Source: Bacillota bacterium (GTDB lineage: Bacteria; Bacillota_A; Clostridia; Lachnospirales; WQUN01). Taken from it: 43,533 nt of DNA. The stretch lies in the NCBI GenBank assembly GCA_009786175.1, contig WQTQ01000232.1, forward strand, positions 1 to 43,533, in the 5' to 3' direction. Every line of letters starts with the position of its first letter. Within the stretch, counting starts at the first letter, position 1. The translations under genes and the position numbers were made by a program. Of this stretch, positions 8,995 through 16,673 are shown one piece after another. The notes under the pieces are model-generated. The model did no database searches and was not told the origin of the DNA. It worked only from the letters and a program-made list of their open reading frames with translations.

Positions 8995-9022
8995 AATTAC
9001 CCCCTGATATCAGGGGGTAATT
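8995..9022. repeat. 28-bp perfect palindrome, CCCCCTGATATCA family, copy 1
   Basis: The two 14-bp halves (AATTACCCCCTGAT and ATCAGGGGGTAATT) are exact reverse complements with no spacer, centred on the EcoRV-like GATATC at 9006-9011. It lies between the divergent rpsO promoter and the promoter of the surface protein at 9241. Related copies occur at 22544-22587 and 33578-33601. No terminator T-run follows, so an operator or mobile palindromic repeat fits better than a terminator. The interval 8844-9240 otherwise holds only the two promoters and two leaders. Confidence 0.85.
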
Positions 9023-9101
9023 ACAAACCCAACCCTTTGGCCGAGGAAAAAGCAATAAAAAAATTCATTTCTGTAAATTATTGTAAATAGTAGCGGAATT
9101 G

Positions 9102-9130
9102 TTGTACTTTTGATGGATTTATGTTATAAA
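9102..9130 (+). promoter_or_regulatory. sigma-A-type promoter of the 9241 gene
   Basis: TTGTAC (9102-9107) and TATAAA (9125-9130) are separated by 17 bp. Transcription would begin near 9137, giving a leader of about 100 nt. Confidence 0.6.
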
Positions 9131-9140
9131 TGTATACATC

Positions 9141-9240
9141 TTGCGCTATTGCTGTTCCGTTTGGTTTCAATCGGAACGCATATTGCAGCAAACAAAACTG
9201 CAAAATAGCAGTGAAAATAAACTATTAGGAGGATTTCTAA
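9141..9240 (+). promoter_or_regulatory. Structured 5' leader of surface-protein gene
   Basis: The leader can form a nested hairpin, GTTCCG (9154-9159) with CGGAAC (9172-9177), extended by outer TGCTG/CAGCA, and a second small hairpin CTGC-AAAATA-GCAG just before the ribosome binding site TTAGGAGGA. It matches no riboswitch class I recognise. A role in mRNA stability for an abundant surface protein is the simplest reading. Confidence 0.4.
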
Positions 9241-9876
9241 ATGAAAAGAAATTCAAAAATCGCATCAAGACTCATGGCCTTCGCGGTAGCAATCGTACTT
9301 ATGGTATTAATGGCAGTACCTGCATTTGCCAACGCTCAATGTCCGCCTTGTCCGTTTTGCCCGCCTTGCCCACCTGTAGAAATTATAATTCCGGACCCTC
9401 CTCCTGCAATTCCATGGAGCCCGGCAGGTGCAAGCGTTGAAGCTGCAGTTGAAGAATATGCAGTTACGGAAGACATCGTTACAGAAGACACAGTTACAGA
9501 AGACACAGTTACAGAAGAAGTTGTTGTTGTAGTTGAAGAAGCTGTAACAGAAGAAGTTGAAGCAGTTACTGTTGAAGTAGAGGCAATTGAAGAAGTTTAT
9601 GTTCCTGCCGAAGAGGTTATAGTTACAGTTATCGGCACAATAGACCCTCCTCCTGCTCCTGTTGCAGTTGTTATACCAGAGCAAGTTATAACAGTTCCCG
9701 AAGAGCCGACAGTTGAAGCAGTAGAAGAGCCTGCTCCTGCACCAAGAAGAGTGAACCCGCCAACAAGCGATCAAAGCAGTTCTAACGGCATGTTTGCTGT
9801 ACTTGCAGGCCTGGGCCTTGTTGGTATCGTAGCCCTTACCGTTAAAGATAAAATGGCTAAAGAAGGCAACCGCTAA
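9241..9876 (+). CDS. Secreted Val/Glu/Thr-rich surface protein with C-terminal anchor
   Basis: I do not recognise this 211-residue protein's family. It has a clear signal peptide (basic start, hydrophobic core LMAFAVAIVLMVLMAV, cleavage after PAFA). The mature end begins with a Cys-Pro cluster, C34-C37-C40-C43, each cysteine spaced by two residues. The middle is low-complexity with repeated VTED/VTEE units and two DPPPA segments. The C-terminus has NPPTSD, a glycine-containing hydrophobic segment (MFAVLAGLGLVGIVALTV) and a basic tail (KDKMAKEGNR). That order resembles a sortase cell-wall sorting signal of variant NPxTSD form; a plain membrane anchor is the alternative. The start has a strong TTAGGAGGA. 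It has its own promoter, leader and terminator, so it is a single-gene unit, probably well expressed. Confidence 0.8.
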   Translation: MKRNSKIASRLMAFAVAIVLMVLMAVPAFANAQCPPCPFCPPCPPVEIIIPDPPPAIPWSPAGASVEAAVEEYAVTEDIVTEDTVTEDTVTEEVVVVVEEAVTEEVEAVTVEVEAIEEVYVPAEEVIVTVIGTIDPPPAPVAVVIPEQVITVPEEPTVEAVEEPAPAPRRVNPPTSDQSSSNGMFAVLAGLGLVGIVALTVKDKMAKEGNR

Positions 9877-9892
9877 TAGTTGAGTTGTAAAT

Positions 9893-9939
9893 AAAAATGA
9901 GGGAAGGCACTGTTTAACCAGAGCCTTCCCTCATTTTTT
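9893..9939. terminator. Bidirectional intrinsic terminator
   Basis: AAAAATGAGGGAAGGC (9893-9908) pairs with GCCTTCCCTCATTTTT (9923-9938) around a 14-nt loop, with T-runs on both strands. It ends the 9241 gene and, on the minus strand, the comEC operon. Confidence 0.93.
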
Positions 9940-9949
9940 ATGTGCATAT

Positions 9950-11911
9950 TCATCGCATTCGTATTCTGCGCCCATTCGAGTACATTCTTACCGTGCCATG
10001 CTGTGCTGCGGAAAATTCATTTACTGCGCCGTTTTCTAAAGTTATTGCAGTGCCGCCAAATACTATGTGCAGGTTAATATTGCCGCCGTGGTAAGTAGAA
10101 ATACGCGCTGTCATGCGACCGTTGCTATAAATACTGCCATCATAAATTGGCAAAGCGTAAGGAATGGCAGCTTCGGCTTCGTGTGATACATAAAAAACTT
10201 CAAACCGCTCTGCTAATCTTTCTAGCCTGTTTGCATCCCGGGCTCTTGGCAATTCTGTCAATATAAGCCCATCGGCACGTCTTACTCCATGCATATCTAA
10301 ATATCGGAAAAGTGCGTCTTCTCCGCCACGGGGCGAACCTGTGACCAGTACATTCCCCCGGTGCCGTATCACTGTATAATTGCCTATGGTATCCAGCACG
10401 GTTATATGAAGCCCCCTTGGGTTGTGTCGGATAAAAACTGCAACGCTAAGCACGACTATTGTAAAAAACAGTAACCCAAGCCGCTTGCGAAAAACCTCCC
10501 CAAACCCGTTAAATGTATACGCGAATGCAAGCAGAACCGTGACACCAAGTCCCGTTACAATTAAACTCCCACCGCCTGTAAGCAGCATGGCGTTGGGTAA
10601 GCCTGCAAAAAAACTGCTTGTAATCTCGTAAAAACGCAAAATAAAATATACAGTGCCGGCCAAAATAGTGGCACCTCCCGTCCAAACAAGCCCAAGAAGC
10701 CCAACCACAAGCCCGGTTACTAAAATAATTGTTGTGGTTGGGGCAATTATCACGTTACCAATTACGCTATAAAGCTGAATTTCGTACATATGAAACGCAA
10801 AAACAGGATATGTGGCAACTGTTGCTGCAATGCTAACCCCCAGCCCGCTTCTAAACTTGCCCCACTGTGGGAAATGTAGTTTCGTAAGCAGTCTTTCCAC
10901 AGGCGCGGTTAGTACCCCAATACCAAAAACCGCCGCAAAAGAAAGTTGAAAGCCCACATTAAACAGGTAAAGCGGCTCGTACAAAAGCAATGCCACGCAA
11001 GCCCACGATACAGCTGTAATCAAATCGTATTTACGGCTTAATATTTTGCCGAACACCAAGACGCCACCCATGGTAACAGCTCTAACCGTAGCAATTCCCG
11101 CGCCGGTCATTAGGCAGTATAGGATCATTACTGCCAAAACAATAATGCCGCTTCTCCGCTCGGTAAGGAACAGCCCCAAAGCCTTACTGAATGCCATCAT
11201 TAAAATGGCAACATGAAGGCCGGAAATTGAAAGTATATGAAAAATTCCCATACTGCGGTACTGTTGTGCCAAGTCCATATCCATATCTGCCCTGTCACCC
11301 AGTACCATCGAGCGGATTACTGCCGCTTCCCTAGGGGGCAGGATCTCATCATACACGGCGGCAAGCCTGTCCCGTACCATCCGCAGCATTACCATTGGTG
11401 ACAGGCTTACTTTGCCCAAGTGGATGTAGTCCGGCCAAATAACCGCGTCAACTTTTTGAGCACGCAAATGCCGGAATTGATTGTATCCGCCGGGGTTAGA
11501 GGGCATGGACAATGGCCGCAATTCCCCAAGTACGGCAATTTCCTGCCCAAGTTCGGCCCATGGCTGGTGCGGACGGATATAGGCCATAACCCGCAGGCCG
11601 CTTTTCATACGTACAATTACACGCTGGTTACCCCCGGATGTAACACCCACATCTATTGCTACCCCATGTAATTCCGTTTGAACAGGATAAGTTGTGTAAC
11701 TATGTAAGCTATGCCCCACCCGCCAAATTCCCGCAATCATAAACAGAATAAAAATATACACGGGCAAATACCTGTAAAAACGATAAAGCACAACACATAA
11801 AAAAAGCCCTGATACAGTACCAAGGCTATAAAGGGGCAAATCGTTTCCAAATGCCCCCAAAACAATTCCGCAAATAAGAAAGCCTAAAATCCAAAGGACA
11901 GGGCGTTTCAT
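9950..11911 (-). CDS. comEC: ComEC/Rec2-family membrane protein with degenerate hydrolase domain
   Basis: ComEC forms the inner-membrane channel for single-stranded DNA during transformation. The 653-residue product has N-terminal membrane segments and an OB-like domain (about residues 75-150). The Competence domain opens with SMVLGDRADMDMDLAQQYRSMG and the signature IFHILSISGLHVAILM, followed by many hydrophobic helices. The C-terminal part (about residue 500 on, LHITVLDTIGNYTVIRHRGNVLVTGS) follows the metallo-beta-lactamase pattern. However, the usual VGQGDA and HxHxDH metal residues are missing: the expected SHxDxDH position reads LTELPRARDANR. The nuclease-like domain is therefore probably inactive. 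The start overlaps the GerMN gene by 4 bp (ATGA), with AGGAG upstream. comEA is not in this window. Confidence 0.88.
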   Translation of the reverse strand: MKRPVLWILGFLICGIVLGAFGNDLPLYSLGTVSGLFLCVVLYRFYRYLPVYIFILFMIAGIWRVGHSLHSYTTYPVQTELHGVAIDVGVTSGGNQRVIVRMKSGLRVMAYIRPHQPWAELGQEIAVLGELRPLSMPSNPGGYNQFRHLRAQKVDAVIWPDYIHLGKVSLSPMVMLRMVRDRLAAVYDEILPPREAAVIRSMVLGDRADMDMDLAQQYRSMGIFHILSISGLHVAILMMAFSKALGLFLTERRSGIIVLAVMILYCLMTGAGIATVRAVTMGGVLVFGKILSRKYDLITAVSWACVALLLYEPLYLFNVGFQLSFAAVFGIGVLTAPVERLLTKLHFPQWGKFRSGLGVSIAATVATYPVFAFHMYEIQLYSVIGNVIIAPTTTIILVTGLVVGLLGLVWTGGATILAGTVYFILRFYEITSSFFAGLPNAMLLTGGGSLIVTGLGVTVLLAFAYTFNGFGEVFRKRLGLLFFTIVVLSVAVFIRHNPRGLHITVLDTIGNYTVIRHRGNVLVTGSPRGGEDALFRYLDMHGVRRADGLILTELPRARDANRLERLAERFEVFYVSHEAEAAIPYALPIYDGSIYSNGRMTARISTYHGGNINLHIVFGGTAITLENGAVNEFSAAQHGTVRMYSNGRRIRMR

Positions 11912-12957
11912 TCACCGTTCTCCTGTTCGTAATAAAAATCGTAAGCATCATTCGGTAAAAATCCAAGCACCGCTGTTTCGTCATATATAAAGCCGCGGGT
12001 AAAATCATCAATGCCGGGTAGCTGTTCGCGGGAAGAGTCTATTAAGAAAAAGACCTGCGCTTGCCGCCAACCGGGTCCGGAATTTTCAAGCACTGTGTTA
12101 ACAATACTTGCAATTACAAGCCGTGTTTGAGCAGGCGTACCCACAAAACGTAAAAAATCGCCGGAAAGGTTTACATAAATACTCCTTGGGGGCTCCAGTA
12201 TAGGAATTATCGCAAGGACGCGTGTTTCCGCAGGTATTGCCGAAAACATACCATCTGCAACTGGCCCGTCAATAAGACGCTGCAGGGCAGCTTGTGCCTG
12301 ACGGCGGGCATCTATTTCCACTGCGTTGTAATATTCGCGGATAAGCCCTTCACCGGATTCATCTATGAAATAGATAACCAACTGGGTGCTTGTAAGGCGT
12401 GCGGGGCTTAAAGACGGCGCGTTTGCTATTGTTTCCGCGGATTCTATCCATTCGTTGTCGCCTACACGTATTTTAACTTCATCTATAAACGGCAGCCCTA
12501 CCATTGTAAGGGTTAGTGCCGAGCGGAATAATGCTTCATGCAGCGGCGGCACATCCAGATACGAGTCATGAAAGTCTATTATCAAAGTGCTTTCGTTCAT
12601 GGCGGCGTTCATAAAAAATGGAATTTCTTCTACCCCAAGTAAGGGGTTAATGTCAGGCCATGTGCTAACCAGGCGGCTGCTGTTGGGGAACCGCAAATGC
12701 CCAAGGGCGGCGGATACCCAGTCGTGCTGGTTACCGTAAGGCCATTGGCGTCCCTCGGAATTTAGCCGCCCTTCCAATGGGTTGAAAAAATAAACCTGCA
12801 TTTGGTTTGGGGAAAAAATATCCCTTCCTTGCTGCCGCAATACAATCGCCAGTGTAATTGACCCGATTGCAAGCAAGGCCACAACCCCCAAAATTATGCC
12901 AGGCATAAACACTTTAAAACGAGGCGCAGATACATTTAAATTCTCATCTTTATCCAC
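11908..12957 (-). CDS. Membrane-anchored tandem GerMN-domain protein
   Basis: The 349-residue protein begins with a short cytoplasmic end, one membrane segment (about residues 17-38, IILGVVALLAIGSITLAIVL) and then an exported part with two GerMN-like halves. The first (about 55-175) runs from VYFFNPLEGRL to STLIIDFHDSYLDVPPLHEALFRSALTLTMV. The second (about 195-325) runs from LVIYFIDESGEGL to SIYVNLSGDFLRF and LVIASIVNTVLE. GerMN domains occur in the spore germination protein GerM and in LpqB, which modulates the MtrB sensor kinase in actinobacteria. The gene directly follows a sensor kinase gene (4 bp), so an accessory role in signalling is plausible by analogy. The start is GTG with AAGGATG upstream. 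The ligand is unknown. Confidence 0.82.
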   Translation of the reverse strand: MDKDENLNVSAPRFKVFMPGIILGVVALLAIGSITLAIVLRQQGRDIFSPNQMQVYFFNPLEGRLNSEGRQWPYGNQHDWVSAALGHLRFPNSSRLVSTWPDINPLLGVEEIPFFMNAAMNESTLIIDFHDSYLDVPPLHEALFRSALTLTMVGLPFIDEVKIRVGDNEWIESAETIANAPSLSPARLTSTQLVIYFIDESGEGLIREYYNAVEIDARRQAQAALQRLIDGPVADGMFSAIPAETRVLAIIPILEPPRSIYVNLSGDFLRFVGTPAQTRLVIASIVNTVLENSGPGWRQAQVFFLIDSSREQLPGIDDFTRGFIYDETAVLGFLPNDAYDFYYEQENGE

Positions 12958-12961
12958 TTGA

Positions 12962-14401
12962 TCACATCCTTAATGGCAGACGTATTACAAAAATAGACCC
13001 TTGGTCCGGCACAGAGTTTATGCTGATGCTGCCATCGTGCAGCAGAACTGTAGCGCGGCTTATTGAAAGGCCAAGACCTGTCCCGCCGGTTTCCCTGTGA
13101 CGGGTTTTATCTACACGGTAGAAGCGGTTGAAAATTTTATCCTGCTCTTCTTCCGGTATGCCAATTCCTGTGTCTTGTATTGTAATAAGTGCGAACTGAT
13201 AGTCGGAATCTACAGTAACTCTTACGGTACCACCCTTCGGGGTATATTTTATGCCGTTTTCGACGATATTTGAAATGGCTAAACTTAGCTTGATTTCGTC
13301 TGCGTTAATTTGTACGGGACGTTCCGCTTCGTAAATTAGCGCGATATTCTTTTGCTCTGCCAAAGGTGAAAGCCGCTTTAGAATTTCCTCAACCAGCAGG
13401 TTAAGGTCCAGCCGCGTGATATTCAGCCCCTGCTGGCCTTGGTCAACTTTTACCAAGGCTAAAAGGTCGTTGGTAATATTAGTCATGCGGTCTACCTCGG
13501 AATTAATGTCTTGCAAAAATTCACGGTACATTTCTTCCGGGGCTGTATCTTGTAAAAGAATAGATTCGCTAAGAACTTTTATGGCAGAAAGAGGTGTTTT
13601 CATTTCATGGGAAACGTTGGATACAAACTCTTCGCGGGTTTGCTCTACTTGTTCTAATTTTGCAGTCATCTTGTTAAATGCTTTCGCAAGGATTGCGTAT
13701 TCATCCCTTCCGCTTACAGGTATGCGCAGGGATAACTGCCCTGTAGACATGCGGCGTACAATGTTTACCGTGCGCTTAAGCGGGGCAATAAGATGGTTGC
13801 TTAAAATTAATACCAGTACTATTGATAATATTCCAACCAGCAAAGTCGCAAGCATTAGATCATTACGCATTTCCGCGATAGATTGAAAGATGTCTTCTAC
13901 AGAAGCAACTAAAAGAACCGCGCCAACGCGGTCACTGCCCACGTCGTGGATGCTTACCGCTACATTAAGCACGTATTCATCCCTTATTAAAACGTAGGTA
14001 TCATTCCCGTTTAACGCGTTTATAACTTCATGCCTAAGCATAGTTTGGCCAACACGGGGGGCTCCGGTGTTAGAATCCGCAAGAACCCGCGCGTAGTCAT
14101 CAATAACTAAAATGCGAAGCCCTAAGGTAAGGCCGCGTCCGTGAATAGACCCTTGCAAATACCGCCGACGGGCTTCGTGCTCTAAATTAGTAAGACCATG
14201 GCGGCCTGCAACGTAGTTTGCCAGAATTATTGCTTCGGTTTCTAATTCACTAACCCGACCGTCTATGTGGTATGTTTCGATCGAGTTCATGACTATAAAA
14301 TAGAAAGTTAACAGAAGCACGACGCTTAAAGCAATGTAGCTAAACGCCAGCTTCCATCGGATACTGTGGTACCATGACATTTTGTCCGAAATAGTAACCA
14401 C
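12962..14401 (-). CDS. Membrane sensor histidine kinase (WalK/PhoR-like)
   Basis: The 479-residue kinase has one membrane helix near residues 18-40, an extracytoplasmic domain of about 145 residues, a second helix (LATLLVGILSIVLVLIL, about 184-200), a HAMP domain and a HisKA domain with phospho-acceptor H265 in FVSNVSHEMKTPLSAIK. The HATPase domain has N box NIVENGIKYT, G1 DTGIGIPEEEQ, F box FNRFYRVDKTR and G2 GGTGLGLSI. It follows its response regulator gene by 24 bp. The start is uncertain: GTG 14401 abuts the only ribosome binding site (AAGGAG), an in-frame ATT lies eight bases after it, and ATG 14380 is about 21 bases away. The signal sensed is unknown. Confidence 0.93.
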   Translation of the reverse strand: MVTISDKMSWYHSIRWKLAFSYIALSVVLLLTFYFIVMNSIETYHIDGRVSELETEAIILANYVAGRHGLTNLEHEARRRYLQGSIHGRGLTLGLRILVIDDYARVLADSNTGAPRVGQTMLRHEVINALNGNDTYVLIRDEYVLNVAVSIHDVGSDRVGAVLLVASVEDIFQSIAEMRNDLMLATLLVGILSIVLVLILSNHLIAPLKRTVNIVRRMSTGQLSLRIPVSGRDEYAILAKAFNKMTAKLEQVEQTREEFVSNVSHEMKTPLSAIKVLSESILLQDTAPEEMYREFLQDINSEVDRMTNITNDLLALVKVDQGQQGLNITRLDLNLLVEEILKRLSPLAEQKNIALIYEAERPVQINADEIKLSLAISNIVENGIKYTPKGGTVRVTVDSDYQFALITIQDTGIGIPEEEQDKIFNRFYRVDKTRHRETGGTGLGLSISRATVLLHDGSISINSVPDQGSIFVIRLPLRM

Positions 14402-14425
14402 TCCTTGTTTGTTCTGGTTGTGGGA

Positions 14426-15106
14426 TTATCTAAAGTAATAACCGACTCCCCATTTTGTGTAGATGTATTTAGGGTCGCTCGGGTTCTCTTCTATTTTCTC
14501 CCGCAGGCGGCGTACATGAACATCCACGGTACGTGCATCACCGGTATTCTCTGTACCCCAAAGCTCTGTCAGCAGGTTTTCCCTTGTATAAACACGGCCT
14601 GTATTTTTAACCAAAAACTCCAGCAGGTCGTATTCTTTGGCGGTTAGGGCAATTTCCTGCTCTAAAACAAAAACTCGGCGAGATTGTGTGTCTATGGAAA
14701 GGTCACGTACATCTAAAATATGGCTTTGCGGGGCGGGTTTTGGTTTAGATGCCCGGCGCAAAATTGCCTTAATGCGTGCCTTTAGCTCTAAAATATTAAA
14801 AGGTTTGGTAATGTAATCATCGGCACCGTATTCCAGGCCCATGATTTTATCCATATCCTCGCCTTTGGCGGTAACCATTACTACGGGTACCGCGCTAAAT
14901 TCCCTAATGCGCTGGCAAATTTCCGTTCCTTCTATTTTGGGAAGCATAACGTCCAAAATAACAAGGTCGTAGGCATTTTTCTTTGCAAGCTCCATAGCCT
15001 CCTCGCCGTCGTAGGCTACGTCCACCTTCATGCCGTCCTGCTCTAAGCTAAACTTGATGCCTTTTACGATGTTCTTTTCATCGTCAACTACTAGAATGTA
15101 AGACAT
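14426..15106 (-). CDS. OmpR/PhoB-type response regulator
   Basis: This 226-residue regulator has a receiver domain with acidic pair D8-D9 (VVDDE), phospho-acceptor D52 in LVILDVMLPK, conserved T/S (VTAKGED) and K (YITKPF). A winged-helix DNA-binding domain follows (LTAKEYDLLEFLVKNTGRVYTRENLLTELWG and DVHVRRLREKIE). The overall sequence resembles WalR/PhoP regulators of cell-wall genes. The start ATG 15106 is preceded by ATAGGAG with eight-base spacing; the ten extra upstream codons are rejected. It heads an operon with its kinase, the GerMN protein and ComEC, and is divergent from a D,D-carboxypeptidase gene, a plausible target. Confidence 0.94.
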   Translation of the reverse strand: MSYILVVDDEKNIVKGIKFSLEQDGMKVDVAYDGEEAMELAKKNAYDLVILDVMLPKIEGTEICQRIREFSAVPVVMVTAKGEDMDKIMGLEYGADDYITKPFNILELKARIKAILRRASKPKPAPQSHILDVRDLSIDTQSRRVFVLEQEIALTAKEYDLLEFLVKNTGRVYTRENLLTELWGTENTGDARTVDVHVRRLREKIEENPSDPKYIYTKWGVGYYFR

Positions 15107-16594
15107 GTGCCACACTCCTATATTTATTTTTTTCATTTGGAAAGGGAGATTTATATCAAAAATACCAAAGCTGCAGTCGTATTATTTATATTATATCTGG
15201 GAATTTACCAAATTACCAGTGTTTATGCCAATATTAATCAAGAAAAAAGGCAAGAGCCTATGCCGCCATCATATTCCGCCGCTTCTGTTCTAGTAATGGA
15301 GGCCTCTACAGGGATGGTATTGTATGCCGCCAATGCCAGTGAAATCAAGTATCCTGCCAGTATAACAAAAATAATGACGGCTTTAATAGTGCTGGAACAC
15401 ACCACAGATTTTGACGAGAGAATTTCTTTTTCCGACCGTGCCGTATTTTCTATCCCGCGTACTTCAAGCCATATAGCCATGGATGTAGGGGAAACCTTAA
15501 GTATCTACGAAGCATTGTACGGTCTAATGCTTGAATCTGCAAATGAAGTTTCTCTTGCTTTGGCAGAACACGTATCCGGCAGCATAGAGGAATTTGTCAA
15601 CCTTATGAACCGCCGTGCCCGCTCACTGGGGGCTTATGACACGTATTTTGTAAACCCAAGCGGCTTGCCGGGGGCAGGGCATGTTTCCACAGCCTATGAC
15701 ATGGCGTTAATAATGCGTGAGGCTATTCGGCATCCGTTGTTTGTTGACATTATCCGTGCCCGCCGCTTCGACATTCCGCCAACAGAACGCCAGCCGGAAG
15801 TGCGGGCCTTGCGCAACACAAACAGGCTGATTCATGAAGGGCCGTATTTTAACGAGTACGTTGTTGGAAGTAAAACAGGGTGGACAACTGCTGCAGGACA
15901 CACATTGGTAACGTATGCCCGCCAAAACGGGCGCAGGCTTATAGTTAGTATTTTGGGGGGCGATGTCCCCGGGACATTTGTTGATACAACGACATTGTTA
16001 AATTACGGCTTTGCCATACCTTTTGAGCCTGTAAAAATATTTGATGCGGCGGCTAATGTTCCAACTGTACCGATTTTCAAGTTAATAGAAAACGAGCGGA
16101 CCGAAGCTGGCCGTGTACCTCTTCAGGCAAGTAATAATCTGTATTATGATTTGCCGGAGTCATTTGATACGTCGCTTTTACGGTATGAATTTTTTCTTCC
16201 TCAGGGGTTGGCACTTCCTGTAGAGGAAGGAACGGTTTTGGGAAACGTTGCGGTGTATGTAGATGATTTCCGCCTTGGAAGCGCGCTGCTTAGGGCGGCA
16301 GAATCTGTACAGGAGTATGTTGTTACAACACCGGCAGCAGCAGAGGGTTACATGCCGCAGCCATACAGCAGTTTAGGATATTATGACTATACAGCAGAAT
16401 CCGGAAGTTATTACAGTTACGCGACACATATTTGGCAGAATGAAGTTTTTTTGACATTGGTGGTACCTTTAGTTATATCCGCAACTACTCTTATTATATC
16501 GCTTTTCATACATTTTGCCAAAAGAAAACAGCGGCTGCGCCGTAAACTGCACACAAGATACGCCCGCTACCCGGATTATTACAGGTATAAATGA
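15107..16594 (+). CDS. D-alanyl-D-alanine carboxypeptidase (DacF/PBP5 family)
   Basis: The enzyme removes the terminal D-Ala from peptidoglycan stem peptides outside the membrane. S85-x-x-K88 (PASITK), S144-A-N146 and K256-T-G258 form the penicillin-binding active site (numbered from GTG 15107). The rest follows the S11 family, with a PBP5 C-terminal domain (about 340-420). The C-terminus adds a membrane helix (LTLVVPLVISATTLIISLFI) and a basic tail. The start is unclear. GTG 15107 has no ribosome binding site and gives an acidic leader. An in-frame ATC at 15155 lies six bases after GGGAG and would start a textbook signal peptide ending at SVYA. The gene overlaps the divergent regulator's start region, and its 3' end runs into the methyltransferase upstream region. 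Confidence 0.9.
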   Translation: MPHSYIYFFHLEREIYIKNTKAAVVLFILYLGIYQITSVYANINQEKRQEPMPPSYSAASVLVMEASTGMVLYAANASEIKYPASITKIMTALIVLEHTTDFDERISFSDRAVFSIPRTSSHIAMDVGETLSIYEALYGLMLESANEVSLALAEHVSGSIEEFVNLMNRRARSLGAYDTYFVNPSGLPGAGHVSTAYDMALIMREAIRHPLFVDIIRARRFDIPPTERQPEVRALRNTNRLIHEGPYFNEYVVGSKTGWTTAAGHTLVTYARQNGRRLIVSILGGDVPGTFVDTTTLLNYGFAIPFEPVKIFDAAANVPTVPIFKLIENERTEAGRVPLQASNNLYYDLPESFDTSLLRYEFFLPQGLALPVEEGTVLGNVAVYVDDFRLGSALLRAAESVQEYVVTTPAAAEGYMPQPYSSLGYYDYTAESGSYYSYATHIWQNEVFLTLVVPLVISATTLIISLFIHFAKRKQRLRRKLHTRYARYPDYYRYK

Positions 16595-16673
16595 GTACAT
16601 GCTGCTATTGACACAGCACACACTTTTTATTACCATTCTGGAAAATACAAGAAGCCTAAGGATGGATTTACAA

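Noticed and set aside
9307..9774. Long minus-strand frame rich in Asn, Cys and Phe opposite the VTED-repeat gene
   Set aside because: It is the antisense of GAA/GTT/ACA-rich repeats; it has no ribosome binding site, and the plus-strand gene has promoter, signal peptide and terminator.
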